Of a stretch of 64,000 nt of DNA, positions 44,539-53,213 are shown piece after piece. Location of the stretch: NCBI RefSeq assembly GCF_014303395.1, contig NZ_CP060298.1:1984001-2048000 (forward strand), given 5' to 3'. Below the pieces are notes generated by a model. The model was not told where the DNA came from. It made no database searches and was given only the letters and a program-made list of their open reading frames with translations. Positions within the stretch are counted from its first letter, which is position 1; each line of letters begins with the position of its first letter. The DNA comes from Nakamurella sp. PAMC28650. GTDB taxonomy: Bacteria; Actinomycetota; Actinomycetes; Mycobacteriales; Nakamurellaceae. A program made the translations under genes and the position numbers.

Positions 44539-46377
44539 TTGCAGACGCTGGCGGTCAATGCGGCCCTGATCGTCTGGGTGGTGCTGTTGCTGCTAGGTCC
44601 GGCCATCGCGTTGGGCCTGCGGGGCCGGATGACCACGGCCATGTTGGCCGCTGTCACCGTCCTGACGATGACGGCGATCTGCCTGGTCACCTATGTTGCT
44701 GCGCTGGCCGGTTACGGCTCGCTCGGACCCCTTCGGGTCTGCGTCGTCCTGCTCTCGATCGTCCTGGTGTTCGACGTCGTGCAGACCATCCGGCTGATCC
44801 GTGGAGTGCGTGCCGGACGGCAGACCTGGCCGGCGAACCCCGATCTTCTCGCCGTACCCCTCGGCTTGTTCGTCGGCGTCTGGACGATTGTTCCCGCTCT
44901 GCTCGGTCTGGGCCGGGCGGGAGTTCGGTTCGGGCTGGTCACCGGGTTCAACCCCGACTTGGCCAACTACGTCCTGGAGTCGGATAACGTAGCCGATTCT
45001 GGCTTCCGGCACGACAACCATCTGGCGAACCATCTCGGTTCGATGAACATCGCCGAGTTCGCGCACCACCTGAGCTACATGGGTCCGACGGCCCTGATGA
45101 ACCTGGTGTCGGCGGCAACCGGGCTGGCCGGCTGGCAGGTGGCCATGGCAACCATGGGCGTAGCCGTCAGCCTGTCCGTGATCGCGCTCTGGGCCCTGGT
45201 CGGAGCGGTGTGGCCGACGGTCCGGCGAGGTGTCGCCTCGGCAGTGGTCGTCGCCGCGATGGCCTCGCTGTCGACGTACCTCGTCAGTCTGTACTTCCTC
45301 GGCGGGGTGCTCGCCCTGGTCAGCGTGGCGACCTCGCTGGCCGGTGCGACGATGTTGGGCCGACCCGATGTCCATCGGCGAATTCCAGGAGCACTCGCAG
45401 TCGTGGGCGGCGGCGCGCTCGGCATCTTCTCCTACGGACACCTGGGTCTGCCGATCGCTGGGCTGCTACCGATCTGGTCGGTGCTCGTCGCCGTTCTGGT
45501 CGGTCACCGGACCCGGAGGAAACTCCTCACCATCCTCGCGTGGTCGGTCGGCTCGGTAGCTGCCGCGCTGGTGCTGTCAGCCGTTGCGGTGCCCACCGCT
45601 CTTGCCCTGGTCCGTCAGCAGGTCGACGTCGTCGTGGGCTTCGCGCTCCCGGCGATGGATCCGCAGACGATGTTGTTCTGGCCGCCGGGCTTCGGCCAGG
45701 CGACGTCAGGCCCCGCGCTGGCGGCGAGTTGGGCGCTCGCCGCGGCGGTCGTGATCCTGGGCCTGACCGCCTCGTGGCGACACGGGATGCGGGAGTCGGT
45801 CATCATCACCGCGGTGCTGACCCTTGGCTGCGTCGCCGTCTCACTGGCCTGCGTGGTCGTCTACGGACCGATTCGATATCAGACCTGGAAGATGGAATCC
45901 TTCCTCCTGCCACTGGCTCTGGTGTTGTGCTATCCGGCTCTCAGCGTCCTGAAGTTCGGTCGACGTCGCCTCGGTAGGAGCCTGATGGTGCTGTCCGTCG
46001 GAGTGGTGCTGCTGAGCCCGGCGCTGAATTGGCAGAAGGCGGTCGTGACGGGCCAGGGACGGCCGCAGACGGCTCTGGCCGCATCTTTCCTGACCCCGGC
46101 GGGATTGGTGGATCTGGCCAGGTCCCCCGTTCTCGCGGGATTGTCCAGCGTGAATGTGCGCCTCGGTTCAGGTTTCGAGACGATGGCCGCAGGTTCCATA
46201 CTGCCGACGGCTGTGGTGATCCTGTCCAGTCCGTCCTACTACACGCCGGTCACCTCTCCTTCCACCTGCACCGTGACCCGGAGGGACATGCTGGCACCGG
46301 GGGAGACCGCGTACACGGATCTCGGCGGCGGCTACGTGTTGCTGCGTCGGCCGAGCGTCTGCGCTGTGCAGAAGTGA
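44539..46377 (+). CDS. Large multi-helix membrane protein (DUF6541-like)
   Basis: 612-residue integral membrane protein with about 12-14 helices spread over its length. A conserved-looking extracytoplasmic loop (VTGFNPDLANYVLESDNVAD to NHLANHLGSMNIAEFAHHL, near 134-175) contains many Asp, Asn and His, reminiscent of GT-C glycosyltransferases. The C-terminal 100 residues form an extracytoplasmic tail with two cysteines. TTG start at 44539 with AGGGG 6 bases upstream. The family resembles DUF6541 proteins, usually linked to surface polysaccharide genes. The downstream lipoprotein and GtrA-like genes fit a surface-glycan role (inference). Confidence 0.7.
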   Translation: MQTLAVNAALIVWVVLLLLGPAIALGLRGRMTTAMLAAVTVLTMTAICLVTYVAALAGYGSLGPLRVCVVLLSIVLVFDVVQTIRLIRGVRAGRQTWPANPDLLAVPLGLFVGVWTIVPALLGLGRAGVRFGLVTGFNPDLANYVLESDNVADSGFRHDNHLANHLGSMNIAEFAHHLSYMGPTALMNLVSAATGLAGWQVAMATMGVAVSLSVIALWALVGAVWPTVRRGVASAVVVAAMASLSTYLVSLYFLGGVLALVSVATSLAGATMLGRPDVHRRIPGALAVVGGGALGIFSYGHLGLPIAGLLPIWSVLVAVLVGHRTRRKLLTILAWSVGSVAAALVLSAVAVPTALALVRQQVDVVVGFALPAMDPQTMLFWPPGFGQATSGPALAASWALAAAVVILGLTASWRHGMRESVIITAVLTLGCVAVSLACVVVYGPIRYQTWKMESFLLPLALVLCYPALSVLKFGRRRLGRSLMVLSVGVVLLSPALNWQKAVVTGQGRPQTALAASFLTPAGLVDLARSPVLAGLSSVNVRLGSGFETMAAGSILPTAVVILSSPSYYTPVTSPSTCTVTRRDMLAPGETAYTDLGGGYVLLRRPSVCAVQK

Positions 46378-46715
46378 TCGGGGCAGAGGTCGTCGGCGCA
46401 GAATGATGAATCGATCGATCCCGACCACGATCGCGGCCCTCCTCTGCGCCGTCCTGGCGGCCGGCTGCTCGCGGTCCATCGTTGCCCCGGTGACCGATCT
46501 CGTTCCCGCGACCGCCACGCAGTTCAGCTCACCGCTGGGTGTCGCGGTGACGGCCGGCTCCTCCGGGAACGACGGGGTGGGTGGCCAGGTGCACTACTGG
46601 TTGACCTCACCGGTGGGCGCGGTGACCGTGACGAACCGCGCCAGTCCCTCGTCGGTCGTCACCCTCTCGATGACTGTCCTGGCGCCGCCGTGCCGCGGGC
46701 TCACCGCGCGACTAG

Positions 46716-47695
46716 AGCGTGTCTGGTAATTCAGCGGAGGTGCAGCACGCTGGCGGCCAGATGGACACCGCCAAGGAATGTCAGGGCGTGTTTGTCATAG
46801 CGGGTGGCGATGCCGCGCCACTGTTTCAGACGGGCGTATCCGCGTTCGACGGCGTTGCGGCGTTTGTACTCCTCGGCTTCAAATCCTGGTGGGCGGCCAC
46901 CGCGTGAACCCTTCGCCTGACGATGGGCCTGCTGGTCACTGCGCTGCGGAATGGTGTTGCCGATACGTCTGCGCCGCAACTCCTTCCGAGTGGAGGGATG
47001 CGAATACGCGCGATCGGCCAGTACCCGGAACCGGCGGGCCCGAACGCCCCGCTGCTGCCGGCGGTGCAGATCCAACAACGGCACCAACTGGGGATTGTCG
47101 CCGGCCTGGCCGGGCGTCAGGATCACCGTCACAGGGCAGGCCCGCTGATCGGTCAAGGAATGGATCTTCGTCGACAGACCGCCCCGGGATCGGCCCAACG
47201 CGTGGTCAGCGGGTTCGACCGGAAAATTCTTGTCATTCGATGGTGCCCCCTGTGTCCTGCTCGACCGTCGAAACGACCTCCGAGGTGACGCTCTTGCGAG
47301 CCCCGGCCGCGTGCTGGTGCGCGCGCACCACCGTGGAATCCACCGACAGCAACTCGATGACGGCGTCACCCTCAACGTCCTGGACAAACCCAGCCCGTTT
47401 CGCGGCCACCAAGATCCGGTCATAGGTACCGTCGGTTGACCAGCGGAAATGCCGTGCCCACACCGTCTGCCAACGACCCAGCTCGGTCGGCAGATCCCGC
47501 CACGGCGAGCCCGTCCGGTAGCGCCAGCAGATCGCCTCGAGCATCTCGCGGTGATCGTTCCACGGACGGCCACGCCGACCACCGTAGGCCGGCATCAACG
47601 GCTCGACCACCGCCCAGAACTCGTCCGAGATCACTCCTGTACGCGCCATAGGAAGATCATCAACGTCGAGGCGCCGATTGATTAGCAGACACGCT
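46716..47695 (-). mobile_element. IS5-family insertion sequence
   Basis: 980-bp insertion sequence. Terminal inverted repeats AGCGTGTCTGGTAAT (left) and, read inward from the right, AGCGTGTCTGCTAAT (one mismatch). It is flanked by CTAG target duplications at 46712-46715 and 47696-47699, the 4-bp type used by the IS427-like branch of IS5. One transposase in two overlapping frames is read leftward. The near-perfect ends and clean target duplication indicate a recent insertion. Confidence 0.95.
46731..47649 (-). CDS. IS5-family DDE transposase (orfA/orfB frames)
   Basis: orfA (47649 to stop at 47233) gives 138 residues with ISDEFWAVVEPLMP, SPWRDLPTELGRW and the first catalytic Asp in LLSVDSTVVRAHQH. 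orfB is in the +1 frame relative to orfA and runs to 46731, with the second Asp in VLADRAYS and the Glu in RNAVERGYARLKQWR. The frames overlap around a run of five G on the coding strand (47246-47250), compatible with programmed frameshifting to an OrfAB transposase. A frameshift mutation is the alternative. All three DDE residues are present across the fused product. Confidence 0.9.
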
Positions 47696-47878
47696 CTAGA
47701 GGTGACCAGCGGTGCGGGCGTCATCACGCGCGACGTCGGCTCGGTGACGAGCGTTCCGATCAAGCTGCAGTTGAAGGTCGCCCCGGGTCGGTCAGCGGTC
47801 GTCGGACTGCGGGTGTCGAGCCCGGCCTGCCGCTTGCCCCCGGACGTGCGGCAGCTCTACGTCGCGCTCTCCGACCTG

Positions 47879-47894
47879 ACCGTCAGCTGACGGT
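47879..47894. repeat. 16-bp palindrome shared by two convergent stop codons
   Basis: ACCGTCAGCTGACGGT is a perfect palindrome. Read rightward it ends the lipoprotein gene (...TVS stop at 47890); read leftward it ends the GtrA-like gene (...TVS stop at 47883). The two genes overlap by 8 bases and encode the same last three residues. Confidence 0.95.
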
Positions 47895-48386
47895 GGGACT
47901 CGTCTCCGGGCGGAACACCCAGCGTCGCATGAGGAGGAACGACGGGACCGCCGTCACCACCACCGGTGCGTAGGCGGAAATGATTCGTGGGGCACCGATG
48001 TAATCGAGCGACCAGGCCACGGCCGCGGCCAGGACGAAGTTGAGGGCCACCACCGTCAGATAGCGGGGTACGTGGGTGCGCATCCTGGTCGCACTGCGGA
48101 AGATCAGCCTGGCCCCGAGATAGTTGGCGACGACACTGATGCCGTAGGCGATGACGACGTCGAACGTGAAACTGCGGGGAGACAGGGAGATGAGGGACCA
48201 GACCACAATGCTGTAGACCACGGCCACCAGGGCACCGTTCACCGCGAACAGGGCGAACTGCAAGACCTGCGGGCTCAGAAATCGCCGCCCCGCGAACCGG
48301 AACCGACGGGCCGACACCACATCCGACGAGACCGACCCGGCAGCCGCTGCGTTCGCAACAGGAGGGTGACTCTCGGGCGTGGCCAT
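47883..48386 (-). CDS. GtrA family membrane protein
   Basis: 167-residue GtrA-like protein: cytoplasmic N-terminus of about 40 residues, then four helices (near 42-62, 72-91, 108-127, 134-152). Conserved features are QFALFAVNGALVAVVYS, YGISVVANYLGARLIFRS and a C-terminal RRWVF. GtrA proteins are thought to flip lipid-linked sugars or assist cell-envelope glycosylation. ATG 48386. It is divergent from menD with overlapping upstream regions, and convergent with the lipoprotein gene. Confidence 0.88.
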   Translation of the reverse strand: MATPESHPPVANAAAAGSVSSDVVSARRFRFAGRRFLSPQVLQFALFAVNGALVAVVYSIVVWSLISLSPRSFTFDVVIAYGISVVANYLGARLIFRSATRMRTHVPRYLTVVALNFVLAAAVAWSLDYIGAPRIISAYAPVVVTAVPSFLLMRRWVFRPETSPTVS

Positions 48387-48432
48387 GATGAGCCATCGTA
48401 CGGGCGGCGGCGCGTACTGCCAGAATGGCGGG

Positions 48433-50160
48433 GTGAACCCGTCGACGGCCTTTGCCCGTGTCCTGGTCGATGAGCTGATCGCCGGCGGCGTCACCGATGC
48501 GGTGCTGGCGCCCGGTTCGCGGAACGCCCCACTGTCCATCGCGTTGTACGACGCCGACTCCCGTGGCCGCCTCCGGCTGCACGTCCGCATCGACGAGCGG
48601 ACCGCCGGTTTCCTGGCGGTCGGACTCGCCCGCATCTCCGGGCGGCCGGTCGTGGTCGTCACCACCTCCGGTACCGCCGTCGCCAACCTGCACCCCGCCG
48701 TCCTGGAAGCGCATCACGGAGGTGTCCCGCTGCTCGTGCTGTCGGCGGACCGGCCGCCGGCGCTGCGGGACGTCGGAGCCAACCAGGTCATCGACCAACG
48801 GGGGGTGTTCGGGCCGGCGTTGCGCTTCTTCCACGAGTTCGGGGTCGCGAGCGACAGGCCCGGCCAGAACGCCACGTGGCGCTCGATGATCTGCCGGGCC
48901 CTTGCGCACAGTCTTGGCTCCGGAACGGGTTTCGCCGGGCCGGTGCAGCTCGACGTGCCGCTGGTGGAGCCGCTGATGCCCGACGAGTCGGAAGCCGGCT
49001 GGCCGGAGACGCTGGAGGGCCGCGCGAGTCCGACCGGCGCGTCGCTTCCGTGGACGGCCATCGACACCGCCGCCCCGGACGAGGTCCTGGCCGGTGTCGA
49101 CGTTCCCGCCGGCCGGGTAGGAATGATTCCGGCTCCGGCCGAGGGCGAGCGCGTCCTGTTCCTGGGGGACCTGACCCACCCGGCCGCCGGGCCGTTGGCG
49201 GCCCTCGGCCACGTGGTGATCTCCGAGGCCGGCGGCGCCGCTGGATCGGCGGTCATCTCGGCCGGAATGCACCTGTTGGCCGTGCCCGGGTTCCTGGAAC
49301 CCGGACTGCCGGATCGTGTGGTGGTGCTCGGCCGACCGACCATGTACCGCCAGATCACGGCGCTGCTGGCTGATTCGATGATCGCTGTGGACGTGCTCGC
49401 CTCGCCGTTCGGCTTCGCCGATCCGACGGGCAGGGCCCGGCGGGTGGCGCCGGTGCTGGCACCGCTGTCCGGACCGGGGGACACCGAGTTCGTCGGCTTC
49501 TGGAGGGAGGCGGAAGCCGCTGCTGCCCAACAGATCTCGCAGGTGGTGGGTGACATGGACATCGCCTGCTCGCCGCGGTTGGCGGCTCAGCTGGTGTCCC
49601 TGCTCCCCGACGGTTCGACCCTGATGCTCGGGTCGTCGCAGCCGCCTCGCGATGTCGGGTTGTCGTCGGCGCCGCGGGACGGGCTGCGACTGGTGGCCAA
49701 TCGCGGCGTGGCCGGCATCGACGGCACCGTCTCGACGTCGGTCGGCGTGGCGTTGGGGGCCGGCCCTGACGCGGGTCCGACCGTCGCGCTCCTCGGCGAT
49801 CTGACCTTCCTGCACGACATGACGGGCCTGGTGATCGGTCCTCACGAACCCCGCCCCGACCTGACCATCGTCGTCTCCAACAACGGGGGTGGCGGCATCT
49901 TCCACACGCTGGAGCCGGGAGAACCGCTGTACGCCAGAGCATTCGAGCGGGTCTTCGGGACACCCCACGACGTCCAGCTGGCCGGCGTGGTGGAAGCGGC
50001 CGGCTGGGAGCACGTGCTCGTGTCCTCCGCGGACGAACTGGCCGAGGCGATCGCCGACCCGACCGGAATCAGGGTGGTCGAGGTGCCCACCGGCCGGACC
50101 GATCTACGCGAGTTACACAGCCGGATCCGCGCCGCCGTGTCCAGAGCAGTCAGGGGCTGA
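48433..50160 (+). CDS. menD: SEPHCHC synthase MenD
   Basis: Thiamine-diphosphate enzyme joining isochorismate and 2-oxoglutarate, the first committed menaquinone step. 575 residues. The N-terminal ThDP domain has LAPGSRNAPLSIAL and TTSGTAVANLHPAV; the C-terminal domain has a ThDP-binding region with GDLTFLHDM and IVVSNNGGGGIFHTLE. GTG at 48433 is chosen because the conserved start NPSTAFARVLVDEL follows directly; the in-frame ATG at 48379 lies in upstream sequence overlapping the divergent gtrA start. No good ribosome site is seen. Confidence 0.95.
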   Translation: MNPSTAFARVLVDELIAGGVTDAVLAPGSRNAPLSIALYDADSRGRLRLHVRIDERTAGFLAVGLARISGRPVVVVTTSGTAVANLHPAVLEAHHGGVPLLVLSADRPPALRDVGANQVIDQRGVFGPALRFFHEFGVASDRPGQNATWRSMICRALAHSLGSGTGFAGPVQLDVPLVEPLMPDESEAGWPETLEGRASPTGASLPWTAIDTAAPDEVLAGVDVPAGRVGMIPAPAEGERVLFLGDLTHPAAGPLAALGHVVISEAGGAAGSAVISAGMHLLAVPGFLEPGLPDRVVVLGRPTMYRQITALLADSMIAVDVLASPFGFADPTGRARRVAPVLAPLSGPGDTEFVGFWREAEAAAAQQISQVVGDMDIACSPRLAAQLVSLLPDGSTLMLGSSQPPRDVGLSSAPRDGLRLVANRGVAGIDGTVSTSVGVALGAGPDAGPTVALLGDLTFLHDMTGLVIGPHEPRPDLTIVVSNNGGGGIFHTLEPGEPLYARAFERVFGTPHDVQLAGVVEAAGWEHVLVSSADELAEAIADPTGIRVVEVPTGRTDLRELHSRIRAAVSRAVRG

Positions 50161-50202
50161 GCACAGGCTGGACGGCACGGTGCACAGGCTGGACGGCACG
50201 GT
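50161..50202 (+). repeat. Tandem 21-bp repeat between menD and menF
   Basis: Two perfect head-to-tail copies of GCACAGGCTGGACGGCACGG plus T fill almost the whole 45-base gap between the convergent menD and menF genes. Confidence 0.95.
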
Positions 50203-50205
50203 GGA

Positions 50206-51432
50206 TCAGCGTCCGGCTTCCAGTGCGTCGCGGATCGGGATCATCTTGACCTGGGCCTCGCGGGCCTCGGTCTCCGGGTCGGAATCGGCGACGATGCCGC
50301 AGCCGGCGATCATCCGGACGGTGTGTCCGGCCACCGAGGCGCAACGCAGGGCGATCGCGAACTCGCCGTCGCCGGAGGCATCGAGCCAGCCGACCGGCGC
50401 GGCGTACCGGCCGCGCGGAGCTGGTTCGAGCTCCCGGATCATTTGGCGTGCAACGTCTGTGGGGGTCCCGCCGACAGCGGCGGTCGGATGCAGCATCGCG
50501 GCCAGCTCCAGGGCACTGGGCCCGCCGGTCGGTAGGTGCCCGCTGATGTCGGTGGCCAGATGGGTCAGGTTCGCAAGCGTCAGGGGGTGCGGCCCGACGG
50601 GTACCTGCAGATCCGGGATGACCTCGCGCAGCACCGCGGCCACCGAATCGACGGCGAAAGCGTGCTCGGCCAGATCCTTCCGGCTGAGCATCAGGTCGGC
50701 GGCCACCGTGTCGTCCGCGTGCTCGGCCCACGCCGTTCCCGCGAGCACCCGGGAGGTGATCTCGCCGTCGACCCGGCGGATGAGGGTCTCCGGACTTGCC
50801 CCGATCAGCCCGTCGACGGCATACGTCCAGCAGCTCGGGTAGGCCGCGGCGAGACGGCGGAGCAGGAACCGCTCGTCCACCTCGTACTCGGCGGTCGCGT
50901 CCAGGTCGTGGGCCAACACCACCTTGAAGAGTTCGCCGGACCTGATGCGTTCCGTGGCGGCGGCGACGGCCGAGGTGAACCCGGCCACCGACATCGAGGC
51001 GTCGGAGTAGCTGATGGTGCCGGGGGACCGCACCGGTGTCGGCTCACCGAGTGCCGAGTCACCGATCACCGTGCTGAACGCCGTGGTGCCGCGAACACCG
51101 ATGACCACCGACGGCACGATCGCGACCGACACGTCGGTGTCGTCGAACCCGAGCGAGACGAAGGCGATCGGGCCGCTGCCAGGGAGCCCGACCGGGTCGG
51201 ACACCGACAGATCGGCGACGACCCCGTCGAACCAGGAGCGGATCTCGGACGCGGCTTCCGGGCCCTTGGCCGTCATCCGGGCGTGCTCTCCCCAGCCGAT
51301 CAGACCCTCGCCGTTCCGCAGGAACGACAGCGCACCCCGGGATGCCGGAGCGAGCGCGACCAGGTCGAGCGGCATCGGCAACGGGCGGCTGATGGCCCGG
51401 ATTTGAGCCGGGGCTGCGGGAGATGCGGACAC
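50206..51432 (-). CDS. menF: Isochorismate synthase (MenF/EntC-like)
   Basis: Chorismate-binding enzyme converting chorismate to isochorismate for menaquinone. 408 residues from the GTG at 51432. Signatures of the family: LIGASPETLIRR, SRVLAGTAW, LMLSRKDLAEHAFAVDSV, LHPTAAVGGTPTDVA and RGRYAAPVGWLDASGDGEFAIALR. An upstream GTG at 51489 would add 19 residues, but conserved sequence begins later. Convergent with menD, so the two pathway genes are not on one transcript. The usual MenD partner and genomic setting favour menaquinone over a siderophore role. Confidence 0.92.
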   Translation of the reverse strand: MSASPAAPAQIRAISRPLPMPLDLVALAPASRGALSFLRNGEGLIGWGEHARMTAKGPEAASEIRSWFDGVVADLSVSDPVGLPGSGPIAFVSLGFDDTDVSVAIVPSVVIGVRGTTAFSTVIGDSALGEPTPVRSPGTISYSDASMSVAGFTSAVAAATERIRSGELFKVVLAHDLDATAEYEVDERFLLRRLAAAYPSCWTYAVDGLIGASPETLIRRVDGEITSRVLAGTAWAEHADDTVAADLMLSRKDLAEHAFAVDSVAAVLREVIPDLQVPVGPHPLTLANLTHLATDISGHLPTGGPSALELAAMLHPTAAVGGTPTDVARQMIRELEPAPRGRYAAPVGWLDASGDGEFAIALRCASVAGHTVRMIAGCGIVADSDPETEAREAQVKMIPIRDALEAGR

Positions 51433-51544
51433 GATGGTCCAGGATAGTCCGCGCCGCGACCGGACCCCCGGAGCTGAGACAGGGGCCACGTGGGAGCACC
51501 GCCACGGCCGGTCGAGAGCGGTACCTGCGCCCTACACTCACGCG

Positions 51545-52177
51545 GTGTCCGCTGACGTTCCCCCACCGGTGACGCCGGCGGCGACTCCGTCCGTGACCCC
51601 GCCGGCGATCGGACCCGGGACGGCGCGGCCGACCGGGGCCCTGCCACCTGTCGCGACCGCGCCCCGGCCGGTCCGGCTGCCGGTCAGGAGGATCAGGATC
51701 CGGCGGGCCGCCCCCGGATCCGGCTGGCTCCTGGCGTCCCGCATCGTGCTGGGCGCGGCCCTCGCGGTGACGCTGATGATCGCGGCCCTGGCCGCTGGAA
51801 GCCGACTCGACGATCGCCGGATCGATCAGCACCTGGGGACTGCGACGGCGACGGTGCTCTCCCTCTCGGCGCTGCACACGGGCATCGAGTTCGTCGACGG
51901 CGGCGGTGTCACCATCCGCCCTCCGGACGGGGTGCTCTATCCGGGACTGCTGTCGGTCGGGCAGAAGTTCAAGATCGAGTATTCGACGCTCGACCCGACG
52001 ATCGTCAGAGTGGCCGGACGCACCGCGGCCGTCGGCAATCTGATTCTGCTGATCACGCTCGGGGTCACCTGGCTGGTGGCCCTGGGCGCCAACCTGGTGC
52101 TGCGCCGTCGATGGCGTGCGATAGCGTCGCGGGCAGCGATCCGGCCCGATCCGCTGCGACTCGGCTCGACCCCCTGA
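51545..52177 (+). CDS. DUF3592-type membrane protein
   Basis: 210-residue protein with a Pro/Thr-rich N-terminus of about 45 residues, transmembrane helices near 63-83 and 162-185, and an extracytoplasmic domain in between (about 90-158). The layout resembles DUF3592 proteins and mycobacterial Rv0556, which sits at the same place near menD. GTG at 51545 is chosen as the start; codons upstream to 51434 look like promoter region. Function unknown. Confidence 0.7.
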   Translation: MSADVPPPVTPAATPSVTPPAIGPGTARPTGALPPVATAPRPVRLPVRRIRIRRAAPGSGWLLASRIVLGAALAVTLMIAALAAGSRLDDRRIDQHLGTATATVLSLSALHTGIEFVDGGGVTIRPPDGVLYPGLLSVGQKFKIEYSTLDPTIVRVAGRTAAVGNLILLITLGVTWLVALGANLVLRRRWRAIASRAAIRPDPLRLGSTP

Positions 52178-52236
52178 CGAGCTCGACCTCCTGAAGAGTC
52201 AAAACCCTGAAGAGTTCAAACCCCTGACGAGCTCGA
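52171..52236 (+). repeat. Direct repeats at a convergent gene junction
   Basis: CCCCTGACGAGCTCGA occurs at 52171-52186 and 52221-52236 (offset 50), with two copies of a CCTGAAGAGTCAAAAC-like unit between. The repeats contain the end of the DUF3592-type gene and the last codons of the inositol monophosphatase family gene. Confidence 0.9.
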
Positions 52237-53056
52237 TCGCCTGATCGGCCAGCGCCGGGACGGCCACGATCAGCCCGTCCAGCGGTAGCAGGCTCTCGTT
52301 GCCCTCCAGATCGCAGACCGTCATCCCGGCCTCCAGTGCCAGGATCAGCGCGCCGGCGACATCCCAGACGTGGTATCCGGCCGACGGGAGGATCGCGACG
52401 GCTGCCCGCCCCAGCGCGACCTGGGTGATCGCCAGCGCCGATGATCCGACCATCCGCAGTCCGGCGTGTGCCGCCCTGGTCCCGACGATGAGCTGACCGA
52501 GGTCGGGCCGCTCTCCGGGTTTGCTCGGCTCGGCGAACACCAGCGATCCGGCCAGCGAGGTCAGCGTGCTGGGGGGCACCCTGCGCCCGTTGGCCCGTAG
52601 CCCGAGCCCGCGGGCGGCCGCATAGATCTGGCCCTGGTAGGGATCGGCGATGACGCCGACCAGCGGCCCCTGCTCGTCGACCAGCGCCAACGAGTAGCAG
52701 CACCACGGGATGCCGGCCACGTAGTTGGCCGTGCCGTCGACCGGGTCCACGATCCACAGGTGCTCGGGGCCACCCGGTTCACCCGGCAGGGCCAGTGGAT
52801 CGGGGCCGGTGGACCCGCCGTACTCCTCGCCCAGCACGGCGCTGCCAGGGAACTCGGCGGCGATGACCCGGCGCGTGTGTCGCTCGAGCGTTCGATCGGT
52901 CTCGGTGACCCAGTCGAAAGGATGGGCTTTCGCCCCCGGCGAGGCCATCCGACCGGCCGTGGCGGTGATCACTTCGGCCGCGTCGTTCGCGAGCCGCCCC
53001 GCGACGTCGAGGGCACGCGAGATCAAGCCGGCGGACGCCAGTGCGGGAGAGGCCAT
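52199..53056 (-). CDS. Inositol monophosphatase family protein
   Basis: 285-residue Mg-dependent phosphatase of the FIG superfamily. Metal-binding motifs VLGEEYGGS, DPVDGTANYVAGIP and the C-terminal YHVWDVAGALILALEAG are intact. Likely hydrolyses inositol phosphate or a related sugar phosphate; precise substrate not determinable. The last residues (about LNSSGF) are encoded inside a direct repeat and look non-native. It is convergent with the DUF3592-type gene and divergent from menG. Confidence 0.92.
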   Translation of the reverse strand: MASPALASAGLISRALDVAGRLANDAAEVITATAGRMASPGAKAHPFDWVTETDRTLERHTRRVIAAEFPGSAVLGEEYGGSTGPDPLALPGEPGGPEHLWIVDPVDGTANYVAGIPWCCYSLALVDEQGPLVGVIADPYQGQIYAAARGLGLRANGRRVPPSTLTSLAGSLVFAEPSKPGERPDLGQLIVGTRAAHAGLRMVGSSALAITQVALGRAAVAILPSAGYHVWDVAGALILALEAGMTVCDLEGNESLLPLDGLIVAVPALADQAIELVRGLNSSGF

Positions 53057-53213
53057 CTCCCCAGTTTGCAGACCGGGTGTGTCGAGCCGGTCACTTTGCG
53101 GTGAATCTGTGGTGCAGTTTGAGTGATCAACGTCTCCGCGCCGCGGCCCCGGCCCGGTCGAGCATCACGGCCGGAGCCGTCGAGCCCGCGCCGCCGATCG
53201 GTACGCTCTGGGC

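Larger units (their letters stand above)
46403..47890 (+). pseudogene. Lipoprotein gene interrupted by an IS5-family element
   Basis: The first part (46403-46715) encodes a lipoprotein: signal peptide and lipobox VLAAGC, then a beta-rich domain. The reading frame runs into the IS and stops. The second part (47700-47890) continues the frame on the far side. Removing the IS (46716-47695) and one CTAG copy joins TARLE to VTSGAG and restores an intact 167-residue protein ending DLTVS. ATG at 46403 (or 46406). It lies just after the DUF6541-like gene, with which it was probably cotranscribed. The insertion separates signal peptide and N-terminal half from the C-terminal half. Confidence 0.93.

Noticed and set aside
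47857-50013. 718-codon minus-strand open frame across menD
   Set aside because: Antisense to menD, a clear enzyme; composition is that of a shadow frame, and the true minus-strand gene here is the GtrA-like one in another frame.
53091-53104. TCAC-N6-GTGA ahead of menG considered as a Rex site
   Set aside because: Half-sites are in the opposite orientation to the Rex consensus, and flanks do not match.
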